Source of the DNA: Micromonospora luteifusca
Lineage (GTDB): Bacteria > Actinomycetota > Actinomycetes > Mycobacteriales > Micromonosporaceae
Length of the DNA stretch: 64,000 nt
Reading direction: 5' to 3'
Assembly: GCF_016907275.1 (NCBI RefSeq)
Contig: NZ_JAFBBP010000001.1
Coordinates: 2,284,001-2,348,000, forward strand
Shown: positions 53,931 to 64,000 of the stretch, piece by piece
Position numbering within the stretch: position 1 is the stretch's first letter
Layout: every line of letters begins with the position of its first letter
Translations under genes and position numbers: made by a program
The notes under the pieces: generated by a model
The model's input: the letters and a program-made list of their open reading frames with translations, nothing else
Told to the model about the DNA's origin: nothing
Databases searched by the model: none

Positions 53931-55628
53931 TCAGGGACGCAGCGCCCCCGGGGCGTTTGCCGGCACCGCCGGGTGGTTCGGGGGTACGGGGGCCAGCCGG
54001 CGGTACGGGGAGCCGAGCGGGGGGCGGGGGTCCTCCGCGCCCTTGTTGGGCCAGAAGGACATCGCCCGTTCCGCCTGTGCGGTGATCGTCAACGACGGGT
54101 TCACGCCGAGGTTGGCCGAGACCGCCGCGCCGTCGACCACGTGCAGCCCCGGGTGGCCGTACACCCGGTGCCAGGGGTCGATCACCCCGTCGGCTTCGGT
54201 GGCGCCGATCACCGCCCCGCCCAGGATGTGCGCAGTGATCGGGATGTCGAACGGCTCGGTGAGCGAGCCGCCGGGCGTACCGCCGATCTCCTCGGCGAGC
54301 AGCCGGGTGGCGGTGTTGCCGGCCGGGATCCAGGTCGGGCTCGGGGTGCCGTGGCCGGGCCCGGTGACCAGCCGACGACCGAAGACCCCGCGCCGCCAGC
54401 GGGTGGTCAGCGAGTTGTCCACCGACTGCATCACCAGGGCGATCACCGTCCGCTCCGACCAACCGCGCACGGACAGCATCCGGGCGGCCAGCCCCGGCTG
54501 TCGCACGATGCTGCCCAGCCAGCGCCGCACACGGTGCGGGCCGCCGTCGACGAGCAGCGACTGGAGCAGCCCCATGGCGTTGGAGCCGCGCCCGTAGCGG
54601 ACCGGCTCGATGTGGGTCTGCGGGTCGGGGTGGAACGAGCTGGTGATCGCCACCCCCTCGGTGAAGTCCAGCCGCTCGGACCGGGCTCGTTGCCGCGGCA
54701 CCGAGGCGCCCAGGATCGCCTCCGAGTTGGTGCGGGTCAGCTCGCCGAGTCGGGGCGAGAGCCCGGGCAACACGTCGTCGGCCTTCATCTCGTGCAGCAG
54801 CCGTTGGGTGCCGAGCGCCCCGGCGGCGAAGACCACCTGGTCGGCGTGGACCACCTGCCGTCCCCTGCGCAGCCAGCTGCCGGTGCGGACGGTGTGCACC
54901 TCGTACCCGCCGTCGAGGGCCGGCCGGACGGCCGTGACCGTGGTCAGCGGGCGCACCGTGACGCCGAGCCGCTCCGCGAGCCAGAGGTAGTTCTTGACCA
55001 ACGTGTTCTTCGCCCCGTGCCGGCAGCCGGTCATGCACGAGCCGCAGTGCAGGCAGCCGGTGCGCTCCGGGCCGGCACCACCGAAGTACGGGTCGGCGAC
55101 CCGCTGCCCAGGACGGCCGATGTGCACGCCCACCGGGGTGGCGTGGAAGGTGTGCCCCACCCCCATCCGCTCGGCCACCGCCCGCATGGCGCGGTCCGCG
55201 GCGGTGTCCAGGGGGTACGTGGTGACGCCGAGCATCCGCTTCGCCTGGTCGTAGTGGCGGGCCAGTTCGTCGCGCCAGTCGGTGATGTCGCGCCACTGCG
55301 GGTCGGTGTAGAAGGCCGGCAGCGGCTCGTAGAGGGTGTTCGCGTAGACCAGGGAGCCGCCGCCCACCCCGGCGCCGGAGAGCACCAGCACCCCGGTGCC
55401 CGAACGCCGGCCGGCCGGGCGGAGCAGGGTGAGCCGTTGAATGCCGTAGCAGCCCAGCTTCGGCGCCCAGAGGAACCGACGGGCCCGCCAGGACGTCTGC
55501 GGGAACTCGTCGTCGGCGAAGCGCCGGCCCGCTTCCAGCACAGCTACCGAATAGCCCTTCTCGGCCAGCCGGAGCGCCGTGACGCTGCCGCCGAAGCCCG
55601 ACCCGATGACGACCACGTCGTACCGCAT
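53931..55628 (-). CDS. GMC-family oxidoreductase, ChoD-like
   Basis: 565 residues. N-terminal FAD-binding motif VVVIGSGFGGSVTALRLAEK, then SGAGVGGGSLVYANTLYEP, and the C-terminal HILGGAVIGATEADGVIDPW and NPSLTITAQAERAM blocks of the GMC/cholesterol-oxidase-like family. Residues 192-202 hold CLHCGSCMTGC, a CX2CX2CX3C cluster. In M. tuberculosis the related ChoD (Rv3409c) is encoded next to guaB3; here it is on the other side of guaA. Sterol as substrate is not established. ATG 55628 gives MRYDVVV. Confidence 0.85.
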   Translation of the reverse strand: MRYDVVVIGSGFGGSVTALRLAEKGYSVAVLEAGRRFADDEFPQTSWRARRFLWAPKLGCYGIQRLTLLRPAGRRSGTGVLVLSGAGVGGGSLVYANTLYEPLPAFYTDPQWRDITDWRDELARHYDQAKRMLGVTTYPLDTAADRAMRAVAERMGVGHTFHATPVGVHIGRPGQRVADPYFGGAGPERTGCLHCGSCMTGCRHGAKNTLVKNYLWLAERLGVTVRPLTTVTAVRPALDGGYEVHTVRTGSWLRRGRQVVHADQVVFAAGALGTQRLLHEMKADDVLPGLSPRLGELTRTNSEAILGASVPRQRARSERLDFTEGVAITSSFHPDPQTHIEPVRYGRGSNAMGLLQSLLVDGGPHRVRRWLGSIVRQPGLAARMLSVRGWSERTVIALVMQSVDNSLTTRWRRGVFGRRLVTGPGHGTPSPTWIPAGNTATRLLAEEIGGTPGGSLTEPFDIPITAHILGGAVIGATEADGVIDPWHRVYGHPGLHVVDGAAVSANLGVNPSLTITAQAERAMSFWPNKGAEDPRPPLGSPYRRLAPVPPNHPAVPANAPGALRP

Positions 55629-55774
55629 GGACGCATCATTACTCGCGAGTAGCGCTCGCGCCAGCGACCGTTTTTGCGCGATCATGCACCGGCCTACCGA
55701 CCCGACGCCCCTCCGGCCGCAACCCGGAGCACCCGTCGGAGCGTTGTTCACCAGACGGGTGGAAGGAATCCAAG

Positions 55775-56893
55775 ATGACCATCGGGTCGATGGCACCGCG
55801 CCGGCGGTGGCTGCTGCTGGGCCTGGTGGCCCTCGCCGCCGTCGCGTTGATCGCGGCTGGTGCGGCGGTGATCACCCGGCTGACCGGCGACAGTAAGCCC
55901 GGCGGCCCCCCGCTCGCCGGCTCACCGACCCCGTCGCCGATCGTCACGCCCACCCCGAGCCCGAGCGGCCCACCGCCGGGCGCGGACATCACCGGCCCAC
56001 TCAACCTGCTGCTGGTCGGTGTGGACACCCGGGTCAGCGTGCCCGGCTGGGAGCCGCACGCGGACGCCGTGCTGGTGTTGCACGTACCCAAGGGGTTGGG
56101 TCGGGCGTACCTCTTCTCCCTCCCCCGCGACCTGCTGGTGGACATCCCGGCGTTTCCGAAGGCTGACTACAAGGGCGGCAAGACCAAGCTCACGCACGCG
56201 ATGAGCTTCGGCAGCCGGGTGCCGGGCAAGCCCAAACAACCAAGCACCGCCCAGGGGTACGAGCTGCTGCGCAGCACGGTCAGCGGATACACCGGGCTGC
56301 GCATCGACGCCGGCGCGGTGCTCACGTTCAACGGGTTCGACAAGCTGGTCGACACCCTCGGCGGGGTGGACATCTACGTCGACCAGCGGGTCGCCTCGCT
56401 GCACCGCCGGCCGGACGGCAAGTATCGGGAGAGCGCGCCCGGCGGCTACAAGGGGCCGCAGCAGGTCTACGAGAAGGGCAACCAGCACCTCAACGGGTGG
56501 CAGGCGCTCGACTACGCGCGGCAGCGCTACATCACCGGCGGCGACTACGCCCGGCAGCGTCACCAGCAGCAGCTGGTCCGGGCGCTGACCCGCAAGATCC
56601 TGGACGAGGGCCTGGCCCGGCAACCGGAGCGGGTCGACCAGGTGGTCGCGGCGTTGGGTGACACCCTCGTCTACGCGGGTGGTCCCCGGATCGTCGACGT
56701 GGCGTACGCCCTGGGTGGGGTGCCGGAGAACCGCTTCACGCTGGTCGGCCTGCCCGGTTCCGGCGTCGGCAAGGGCAGCGCCTACCGCGGCGAACAGCTC
56801 ACCAACGACGGCCGGAAGTTCATCACCGAACTTCGCGCCGGCCGCGCGGATGCCTACCTGGCAGCCCACCCCACCCTGATCGTCAAGAACTGA
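55775..56893 (+). CDS. LytR-CpsA-Psr (LCP) family protein
   Basis: 372 residues: short cytoplasmic start, one transmembrane helix (WLLLGLVALAAVALIAAGAA), Pro/Thr/Ser-rich linker and an extracellular LCP domain (LNLLLVGVDTRV, LFSLPRDLLVDIP, GYTGLRIDAGAVLTFNGF, DYARQRYITGGDYARQRHQQ). LCP enzymes transfer undecaprenyl-linked polymers to peptidoglycan; the conserved Arg and Asp residues of the phospholipid pocket are present. A second ATG 12 bases downstream is possible. Convergent with the M1 peptidase. Confidence 0.92.
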   Translation: MTIGSMAPRRRWLLLGLVALAAVALIAAGAAVITRLTGDSKPGGPPLAGSPTPSPIVTPTPSPSGPPPGADITGPLNLLLVGVDTRVSVPGWEPHADAVLVLHVPKGLGRAYLFSLPRDLLVDIPAFPKADYKGGKTKLTHAMSFGSRVPGKPKQPSTAQGYELLRSTVSGYTGLRIDAGAVLTFNGFDKLVDTLGGVDIYVDQRVASLHRRPDGKYRESAPGGYKGPQQVYEKGNQHLNGWQALDYARQRYITGGDYARQRHQQQLVRALTRKILDEGLARQPERVDQVVAALGDTLVYAGGPRIVDVAYALGGVPENRFTLVGLPGSGVGKGSAYRGEQLTNDGRKFITELRAGRADAYLAAHPTLIVKN

Positions 56894-56899
56894 CCCCGG

Positions 56900-58354
56900 T
56901 CAGAGCCGCTTGGGCGTTGAAGGCTTCCTGGTGCCGTAGAGCCAGGCATCGAAGAGCGCGTCGAGCTGCTTGCCGGAGATGCGCTCGGCGAAAGCCACGA
57001 ACTCGGCCGTGGTGGCGGTGCCGTTGCGCTTCTCCGCCGCCCAGGTCTTGACGATCTCGAAGAACGCCTTGTCGCCAACGGCCACCCGCAGGGCGTGCAG
57101 GGTCATGCCACCACGCTGGTAGACCGACTCGCTGAACAGCTCCTTCACCCCCGGCTTGCCCGGCGGCGTCTTCCACACCTGCGCGGATGCCCTCGCGTAC
57201 GCGGTCTCGAACGCCTCTTCGGCGGTGTACTTCCTGGTGTGCTCGGCCCACAGCCACTCCGCGTACGTGGCGAAACCCTCGTTGAGCCAGATGTCCTCCC
57301 ACTTGGCCAGCGCGACGCTGTCGCCGAACCACTGGTGCGCCAGCTCGTGGGCGACCACCTCGGTGTTCGCGCCCTGCCGGAAGAAGCTGGCGGCGTAGAC
57401 CGGACGGCTCTGCGTCTCCAGGGCGTAGGAGATCCGGCTGTCGGTGACCACCACACCGCCGTACGCGTCGAACGGGTACGGCCCGAACACGGTCTCCAGG
57501 TAGTCGGCGACCTTGGTGGTCTCGGCGATCGACGAATCCGCGGAGCCGTTGGCCGCGATCGCGACCGCGCTGTAGACCGGCTTTCCCCGGTGGGTGGCCG
57601 TGGTGATCCGGAACTCGCCGATCACCACCGTGCTCAGGTAACTCGCCATCGGCGACTTCTCCGACCACTTCCAGGTGGTCCAGCCGTCCTTGCTGGCCTT
57701 CCCGCCCGGCACGCCGTTGCTGACCGCGGTCAGACCGTCCGGAACGGTGATCTCGAAGTCGTAGGCCGCCTTGTCGGACGGGTGGTCGTTGACCGGGAAC
57801 CAGGTGCTGGCCGACTCGGGCTGCCCCAGCGCGATGGCACCGTCCGAGGTGTGCAGGAACCCGCCGTCACCGAGCGTCTCGTTCTTCAACGGCTTCGGCA
57901 CACCCTCGTAGGTGATCTCCGCGACGAACCCGTTGCCGTTGATCAGGCCGGAGGCCGGCTTGATCACCAACTCGTTCCGCTCCCGGCGGTGGGTTGCCGG
58001 TGCGCCGTCCACGGTGACCGCGGTGACGGTCAGGCCGGCCAGGTCGAGGTTGAACGTCGACAGGTCGGCCGTCGCGGAGGCCTGCACGGTGGTCGTACCG
58101 GTGAGCTGGTCCTTCTCCGGGTCGTAGCGCACCTTGACCGTGTACCGGTCGACGTCGTAACCGCCGTTGCCGTAGCTCGGAAAGTAGGCGTCCCCGATCC
58201 CCGCGGCACCCGCCGTGAAGGTCCGCGACGGCGTGGGGGACGCGCTCGGTGCCGGCTCCGCCTCCGTGCCCGTCGAGTCGCATCCGGACAGTGCGAGTGC
58301 CCCGGTCACCAGCAAGGCGGTACCCATCCGCAGTCTTTGCCGCGTCACCCGCAT
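56900..58354 (-). CDS. M1 family metallopeptidase, lipoprotein
   Basis: 484 residues. Signal peptide with lipobox LSGC; N-terminal beta domain (YGNGGYDVDRYTVKVRYDPE), zinc site HELAH (336-340) with third ligand Glu359 in NEGF, and the short C-terminal helical part. ATG 58354 has GGGAGGG upstream. Predicted extracellular aminopeptidase attached to the membrane. It and the next gene (58464-59879) are tandem paralogues on the same strand. Confidence 0.92.
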   Translation of the reverse strand: MRVTRQRLRMGTALLVTGALALSGCDSTGTEAEPAPSASPTPSRTFTAGAAGIGDAYFPSYGNGGYDVDRYTVKVRYDPEKDQLTGTTTVQASATADLSTFNLDLAGLTVTAVTVDGAPATHRRERNELVIKPASGLINGNGFVAEITYEGVPKPLKNETLGDGGFLHTSDGAIALGQPESASTWFPVNDHPSDKAAYDFEITVPDGLTAVSNGVPGGKASKDGWTTWKWSEKSPMASYLSTVVIGEFRITTATHRGKPVYSAVAIAANGSADSSIAETTKVADYLETVFGPYPFDAYGGVVVTDSRISYALETQSRPVYAASFFRQGANTEVVAHELAHQWFGDSVALAKWEDIWLNEGFATYAEWLWAEHTRKYTAEEAFETAYARASAQVWKTPPGKPGVKELFSESVYQRGGMTLHALRVAVGDKAFFEIVKTWAAEKRNGTATTAEFVAFAERISGKQLDALFDAWLYGTRKPSTPKRL

Positions 58355-58463
58355 CCCACACCCTCCCGCATACGGTGGCGGTGGCGGCCCAGGCCGCTCC
58401 GCGCGAGCGGGCGTCTCCCCGCCGTCCCCGGCGGCAGCATATCGACCGACCATCGCGGCGTCG

Positions 58464-59879
58464 TCAGGGCAGTGTGGGCGCCGACCCACCCACCAACCAG
58501 GCGTCGAAGAGGGGTCGCAACTGTCGACCCGCCACCCGTTCGGCCAGCGCGACGAGGTCCGAGGTGCGCGCGTTGCCCGCCGCCCGCTCGGTGGTCCAGG
58601 TACGCAGGATCCGGAAGAACATCTCGTCACCGACGGTCCGTCGCAACGCGTGCACGGCGAGCGCCCCGCGCTTGTAGACGGCCGTGCCGAACATCCGCTC
58701 CCGGCCCGGCTCGACCGACGGCTGCGACCAGTCGGTCGTCGCGTACTGAAGTTCGAAGTTGCGCTGGGCGGTCCGGCCGCCGTCGTGCTCCTCCCACAGC
58801 CACTCGGCGTAACTGGCGAAGCCCTCGTTGAGCCAGATGTCGCTCCACCTGCCTACCGACACGCTGTCGCCGAACCACTGGTGGGCCAACTCGTGCGCGA
58901 CGACGCTCAGGTTGGGCTTGTCGTCGCTGAAGAAGGCCGGCCCGTAGACCGGGCGCGACTGGGTCTCCAGCGCGTACCCGATCCGATCGTCGGCGATCGC
59001 GATCCCGCCGTACGAGTCGAACGGGTACGGGCCGAAGCGGCTGGCCAGGAAGTCGGCGATCGCACCGGTGCGGGCCAGTGAGGTGGCCGCGCCACCGGCC
59101 GGCGGCAGGCTCGCCGCCACCGCGGTGACCATCGGCCGGCCGGCGTGCGTGCCGACCACCACCCGGTAGTCACCTATCACCAGTGTGCTCAGGTAGCTGG
59201 CCATCGGGGCGCGCTCCGACCAGCGCCAGGTGGTCCAGCCGCTGGCGCTGCTCTTCGGCCCGGGCACCCCGTTGCTCAGCGCGGCCAGGCCGTCCGGGAC
59301 GGTCACCGCCAGGTCGTAGGTCGCCTTGTCCGAGGGGTGGTCGTTGACCGGGAACCAGGTGGCCGCCGAGTCGGGTTGGCCGATCGCGACCGCGCCGTCG
59401 GCGGTGTGCAGGAAGCCGCCGCTGCCCAACTCCCCATCGACGACGGGGGTCGGCACACCCCCGTAGTCGACAGTCACGGTGAACTGCCGACCACGCGCAA
59501 GCCCGTCGCGCGGGGTCACCACCAACTCGCCGTCGCCGCGACGGTGGTCGGCCTGCGCGTCCCCCACGGTGACAGCGCCGACGTCCAGGCCGGCCAGGTC
59601 CAGATTGAACCGGGACAGGTCCTGAGTGGCCGTGGCGGTGATGACAGCTCGGCCGGTCAACCGGTCCGACGACGGGTCGTAGCGGACGTCCAGGCCATAG
59701 TGCGTAACGTCGTAACCGCCGTTGCCGCGCCCCGGCACGTACGGGTCGCCAGCGTCGGCCGCACCGGGCCGGAAACCGGCACCGTCGTCACCCGTACAAC
59801 CGGTCGCGACCAACCCGATGACACAGGTCAGCGCGACGGCGAGCCGACGGCCAGCCGGTCCCCGTCGGGTCAGGACCAT
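58464..59879 (-). CDS. M1 family metallopeptidase, lipoprotein
   Basis: 471 residues. Signal peptide with lipobox VATGC; GRGNGGYDVTHYGLDVRYDP, zinc site HELAH (329-333) and NEGF Glu 19 residues on. ATG 59879 lies after GGAGGAG; the GTG two codons earlier is too close to it. 109 bases upstream of its paralogue, so an operon is likely. It probably differs in substrate specificity from the neighbour. Confidence 0.92.
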   Translation of the reverse strand: MVLTRRGPAGRRLAVALTCVIGLVATGCTGDDGAGFRPGAADAGDPYVPGRGNGGYDVTHYGLDVRYDPSSDRLTGRAVITATATQDLSRFNLDLAGLDVGAVTVGDAQADHRRGDGELVVTPRDGLARGRQFTVTVDYGGVPTPVVDGELGSGGFLHTADGAVAIGQPDSAATWFPVNDHPSDKATYDLAVTVPDGLAALSNGVPGPKSSASGWTTWRWSERAPMASYLSTLVIGDYRVVVGTHAGRPMVTAVAASLPPAGGAATSLARTGAIADFLASRFGPYPFDSYGGIAIADDRIGYALETQSRPVYGPAFFSDDKPNLSVVAHELAHQWFGDSVSVGRWSDIWLNEGFASYAEWLWEEHDGGRTAQRNFELQYATTDWSQPSVEPGRERMFGTAVYKRGALAVHALRRTVGDEMFFRILRTWTTERAAGNARTSDLVALAERVAGRQLRPLFDAWLVGGSAPTLP

Positions 59880-60212
59880 GCACACTCCTCCTGCGGCGAT
59901 CCGGCCTCTTGCGGCATCCGGTCAGGACGAGCGTAGTCAGCGCGGCCGGCCGCGCGACCCGTATTGAGGGTCATCAGCATCTTTCGTTGAAACCTGCAAA
60001 AGTTGTCATCGATCGACACTTTCTTTTGACTTAGACCGTCGTTAGTGTCTGTTTCCAAGATGTAACGAGCTCGGAACATTCACGCCGATCACGGCTGGGA
60101 CGGCACACCCGTCTCCTGGCCTCACGGGCGCTCGGCGGCGCCCAGCGACCAGACCTCGTCGCGTCTCTGCTGATCGTGATCGACGGCAACCGCCGTCGCG
60201 AAAGGTGGAACC
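59880..60212. other. AT-richer divergent promoter region
   Basis: 333 bases. Contains TTTC-GTT-GAAA (59982-59992) and an imperfect palindrome around GATCGATC-like sequence (about 59998-60021, AAAGT ... ACTTT), both resembling LacI-type operators before a sugar gene. TTGACT near 60026 could be a -35 element. Confidence 0.35.
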
Positions 60213-61322
60213 ATGCCCGACCACACCACCCCCGATGCCTCCCCCACCGGCCGGCTCAGCCGCCGGTCCCTGCTCGCGGCCTCGGCCGGCGCCGCCGCCG
60301 CGATCGGCGCGGCCGGCCTGCCGGTTCTCGCCACCGGCACCCCCGCGCTCGCCAACCCGAAGAGCAAGCTGCGGGTCGAGCCGCTGATCCCGGCCAAGAA
60401 CCGCGGCATCATCCTCTACAGCGTCCGCGACCGGATCACGGCCGCGCCCGACGACAGCGGGGTGCCCTACGGCTTCGAGCGCGTCCTCGCACGGCTCGCC
60501 GAGATCGGCTACAAGGAGATCGAGTTCGCCGGCTACACCCAGAGCACCGAGATCCTCGGCCGGCAGATCACCCCCGCCGAGATTCGCAAGATCCTCGACG
60601 ACAACGGGCTGGTGGCCAACGGCACCCACGCCTCGATCCAGCCGGCCACCTTCCAGCAGCAGCTGGACATCGCCGAGGAACTCGGCATGAAGAACATCGG
60701 CACCGGCAGCGACCCGACCAACAGCGCGTACAAGGCCGAGTGGGACGCCGCCGCGGACATCTGGAACGAGCTGGGCCGACAGGCCCGAGCCCGGGGCATG
60801 CGGCTTTACACGCACAACCACGACACCGCGTACAGCTTCCTGATCGACCGTGGCCCGCGCGACGCGCAGGGCCGGCAGACCCGGTCCTCCGGCGTCCGCC
60901 GCCTGGAGTACTTCTTCGAGATCACCGACCCGCGGTACGTCTTCTTCGAACTCGACATCTACTGGGCCTACGTTGCCCGCTACCGGCACCAGAAGTACGT
61001 CAACCCGGCCGGCCAGGAGGTGACCGACCTGTTCGACCCGATCCTCACCGTGGCCGACCGGACCACCCGGTTCCCGCTCTTCCACGCCAAGGACGGCGAC
61101 CGGGACACCAGCGTGCCCAACGGTTACCAGATGACCCCGCTGGGCGAGGGCGACCTCAACTTCCAGCAGTTCTTCCAGACCATCGGCGAGCGCAACTTCC
61201 ACCACGCCAACTGGGAGATGGACACCGCCCCCGGTGGCACCGAGAACAGGGGACAGTCGCTCGACTTCGCGGCGACCAGCTACCGCAACATGTCCGACCT
61301 GACCATCTACCTCGACAAGTGA
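60213..61322 (+). CDS. Tat-exported sugar phosphate isomerase/epimerase-like protein
   Basis: 369 residues. Twin-arginine signal (RLSRRSLLAASAGAAAA, Arg17-Arg18) ending near ALA-NPK, then an AP endonuclease 2/xylose-isomerase-like TIM barrel (ERVLARLAEIGYKEIEFAGY, GTHASI, RLYTHNHD, FFELDIYWAYV, FPLFHAKDGDRD, NWEMD). Putative metal ligands Glu, His, Asp at strand ends are present. AAAGGTGG precedes ATG 60213. Likely an extracytoplasmic carbohydrate-modifying enzyme; substrate unknown. Confidence 0.88.
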   Translation: MPDHTTPDASPTGRLSRRSLLAASAGAAAAIGAAGLPVLATGTPALANPKSKLRVEPLIPAKNRGIILYSVRDRITAAPDDSGVPYGFERVLARLAEIGYKEIEFAGYTQSTEILGRQITPAEIRKILDDNGLVANGTHASIQPATFQQQLDIAEELGMKNIGTGSDPTNSAYKAEWDAAADIWNELGRQARARGMRLYTHNHDTAYSFLIDRGPRDAQGRQTRSSGVRRLEYFFEITDPRYVFFELDIYWAYVARYRHQKYVNPAGQEVTDLFDPILTVADRTTRFPLFHAKDGDRDTSVPNGYQMTPLGEGDLNFQQFFQTIGERNFHHANWEMDTAPGGTENRGQSLDFAATSYRNMSDLTIYLDK

Positions 61323-61492
61323 TCCCGGCGCGACCGGTGTCCAGCGGGCACCGGTCGCGCCCTCTCCGCCGGGCCACCGCGCCGGTTTGCACAGACGGAC
61401 CGTACGACAGCGGCCCGGTCACCCGCGATCAGCGGCCTCGTCAACCTGAACTGGGTCGAGGTTCACCGAGGGCTGACACCCCCGGTGCGCCA

Positions 61493-61526
61493 AAGGCCGG
61501 CCCCGCAGCGTGGGGGCCGGCCTTTC
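61493..61526. terminator. terminator between sugar isomerase-like gene and guaB3
   Basis: Perfect 13-bp stem (61493-61505 with 61514-61526), extended by CGCC/GGCG pairing, then TTTG on the plus strand; 8-base loop. Confidence 0.75.
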
Positions 61527-61544
61527 GGCGTTTGACGGGATTGG

Positions 61545-62663
61545 TCAGCGGTCGAGGACCAGGCCGACCTTCTGGAACTCCTTCAGGTCGCGGTAGCCGC
61601 ACTTGGCCATGGCCCGACGCAGCCCCCCGAACAGGTTGAGCTGACCGTCGGCCTCGTCCGCCGGGCCGAAGAGCAGCTGCTCCATCGACCCGAGCGGCTC
61701 ACCGGCAACCTCGAAGGCACCCCGGGGCAGCGACGGGTGGCTCGCCGCCGAGTGCCACCAGGCACCACCGGCGGGTGCCTCGTCGCAGAGCGACAGCGGC
61801 TCGCCGAGCATCACCGCGTCCGCGCCGCAACCGAGCGCCTTGGCGATGTCGCCCGAGGTCTGGATGTCGCCGTCGGCGATCAGGTGCACGTACCGGCCGC
61901 CGGTCTCGTCGAGATAGTCGCGGCGGGCCGCCGCCGCGTCGGCGATCGCGGAGGCCATCGGCACCCGGATGCCCAGCACCGACTCGGTGGTCGACCACTC
62001 GTCGCCACCGATGCCCACGATCACGCCGGCTGCACCGGTACGCATCAGGTGCAGAGCGGTCTTGTAGTCCGTGCAACCGCCGACGATCACCGGCAGGTCG
62101 AGGTCGGCGATGAACTCCTTGAGGTTCAACGGCTCGTCGGTGGTCGACACGTGCTCGGCCGAGACGATGGTGCCCTGGATGACCAGGATGTCCACCCCGG
62201 CGTCCAGGATCACCGGCGCCAGCGCGAGGGTGTGCTGCGGAGAGACCCGCACCGCCACCGTCCCGCCACCGGCGCGCAGCTCGCGGACCCGCTCGGCGAT
62301 GAGGTCCGGGCGGATCGGCTCCGCGTACACCTCCTGGAGCCGCTTGGTGGCGCGGGCGTCCTCACCGAGGCCAGCCAGTTCGTCCAGCACCTTGGTCGGG
62401 TTCTCGTAGCGGGTCCAGAGCCCCTCGACGTTGAGCACGCCGAGACCGCCGAGCTGACCGAGCCGCACCGCCGACGAAGGGCTCATGGTGGCGTCGGAGG
62501 GGTGGCCGACGCACGGGATGCCGAACGGGTACGCGTCGAGCTGCCACGAGGTCGAGACGTCATCGACGTCCCGGGTACGGCGGCTCGGCACGATGGCGAT
62601 GTCGTCCAGGTGGTAGCCGCGCTGCGCGGTCTTGCCCAGCCCGATCTCGACCACGTCACGCAT
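61545..62663 (-). CDS. guaB3: GuaB3 family IMP dehydrogenase-related protein
   Basis: 372 residues, an IMPDH/GMP-reductase-fold TIM barrel without CBS domains, as in actinobacterial GuaB3. Substrate region VIVGIGGDEWSTTESVLG replaces the GPGSICTTR loop of true IMPDH, so the catalytic Cys is missing; [23 protein letters not shown] binds phosphate. Activity is uncertain: GMP reductase activity has been reported for a cyanobacterial GuaB3 (recalled). Follows guaB by 30 bases in the same order as M. tuberculosis guaB2-guaB3. Confidence 0.93.
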   Translation of the reverse strand: MRDVVEIGLGKTAQRGYHLDDIAIVPSRRTRDVDDVSTSWQLDAYPFGIPCVGHPSDATMSPSSAVRLGQLGGLGVLNVEGLWTRYENPTKVLDELAGLGEDARATKRLQEVYAEPIRPDLIAERVRELRAGGGTVAVRVSPQHTLALAPVILDAGVDILVIQGTIVSAEHVSTTDEPLNLKEFIADLDLPVIVGGCTDYKTALHLMRTGAAGVIVGIGGDEWSTTESVLGIRVPMASAIADAAAARRDYLDETGGRYVHLIADGDIQTSGDIAKALGCGADAVMLGEPLSLCDEAPAGGAWWHSAASHPSLPRGAFEVAGEPLGSMEQLLFGPADEADGQLNLFGGLRRAMAKCGYRDLKEFQKVGLVLDR

Positions 62664-62693
62664 GGGGGACTCCAGGTGGTTGGGGGTGGTGGG

Positions 62694-64000
<1,307 letters not shown>

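Overview
The window is GC-rich, densely coding DNA with strong G/C bias in third codon positions. It looks like a chromosomal core region of a filamentous actinobacterium, most probably Micromonosporaceae (Micromonospora or Salinispora type). The evidence is the gene set: PspC-type envelope-stress genes, PerM, UvrD1 with a Tudor-like tail, GuaB2-GuaB3-ChoD order and Tat/lipoprotein exports. No rRNA, tRNA, transposase, phage or CRISPR gene was seen. The genus is an inference; no search could be run.

Layout. 1-3.1 kb: 3' end of an ABC exporter ATPase, then valS. 3.2-7.4 kb (minus): a membrane protein and a four-gene operon of two ATPase/permease pairs. 7.8-11.3 kb (plus): an APS kinase fused to a degenerate ATP-sulfurylase-like domain, then a DeoR regulator overlapping galT. 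11.6-15.1 kb (minus): icd, mdh and folD, with a truncated metallo-hydrolase fragment and a palindromic repeat between icd and mdh. 15.6-21.4 kb (plus): a complete peptide ABC operon (A-B-C-D-F). 21.6-34.9 kb: purH-purN, perM, sucD-sucC, M23 endopeptidases, uvrD1 and chorismate mutase. This block keeps the gene neighbourhood of M. tuberculosis Rv0948c-Rv0957 (recalled, not looked up). 35.0-40.8 kb (minus): a second complete peptide ABC operon. 41.4-45.9 kb: a LuxR-type response regulator and PspC-fused histidine kinase, divergent from a PspC/LiaF-like membrane protein pair. 46.1-48.4 kb: phospholipid genes, a methyltransferase-like/Psd fusion convergent with pssA. 48.7-51.7 kb: two double-Nudix genes separated by about 1 kb of low-complexity tandem repeats. 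51.8-64 kb: a small PspC protein, guaA, a ChoD-like GMC oxidoreductase, an LCP protein, two M1 lipoprotein peptidases, a Tat-exported sugar isomerase-like protein, guaB3 and the 3' part of guaB.

Most informative non-coding signals. (1) A candidate Phe/Tyr transcription attenuator precedes chorismate mutase: a 21-codon leader peptide with the run YYFYY, an antiterminator and a terminator. (2) A 19-bp motif, CTCAGGG-N3-GGTCAGGGT, lies upstream of both standalone PspC-domain genes, one copy being inside the divergent promoter of the PspC-fused kinase. (3) A dispersed palindrome family is present in three copies, with a paired base change between arms; one copy abuts a truncated gene. Other long inverted repeats of different sequence lie at 31.7, 50.2 and 53.9 kb. 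(4) Near-identical linker repeats sit between ABC genes of two unrelated operons. (5) Helically phased GTGAC/GTCAC repeats precede the first peptide operon, and both peptide operons carry a strong hairpin directly after the binding-protein gene.
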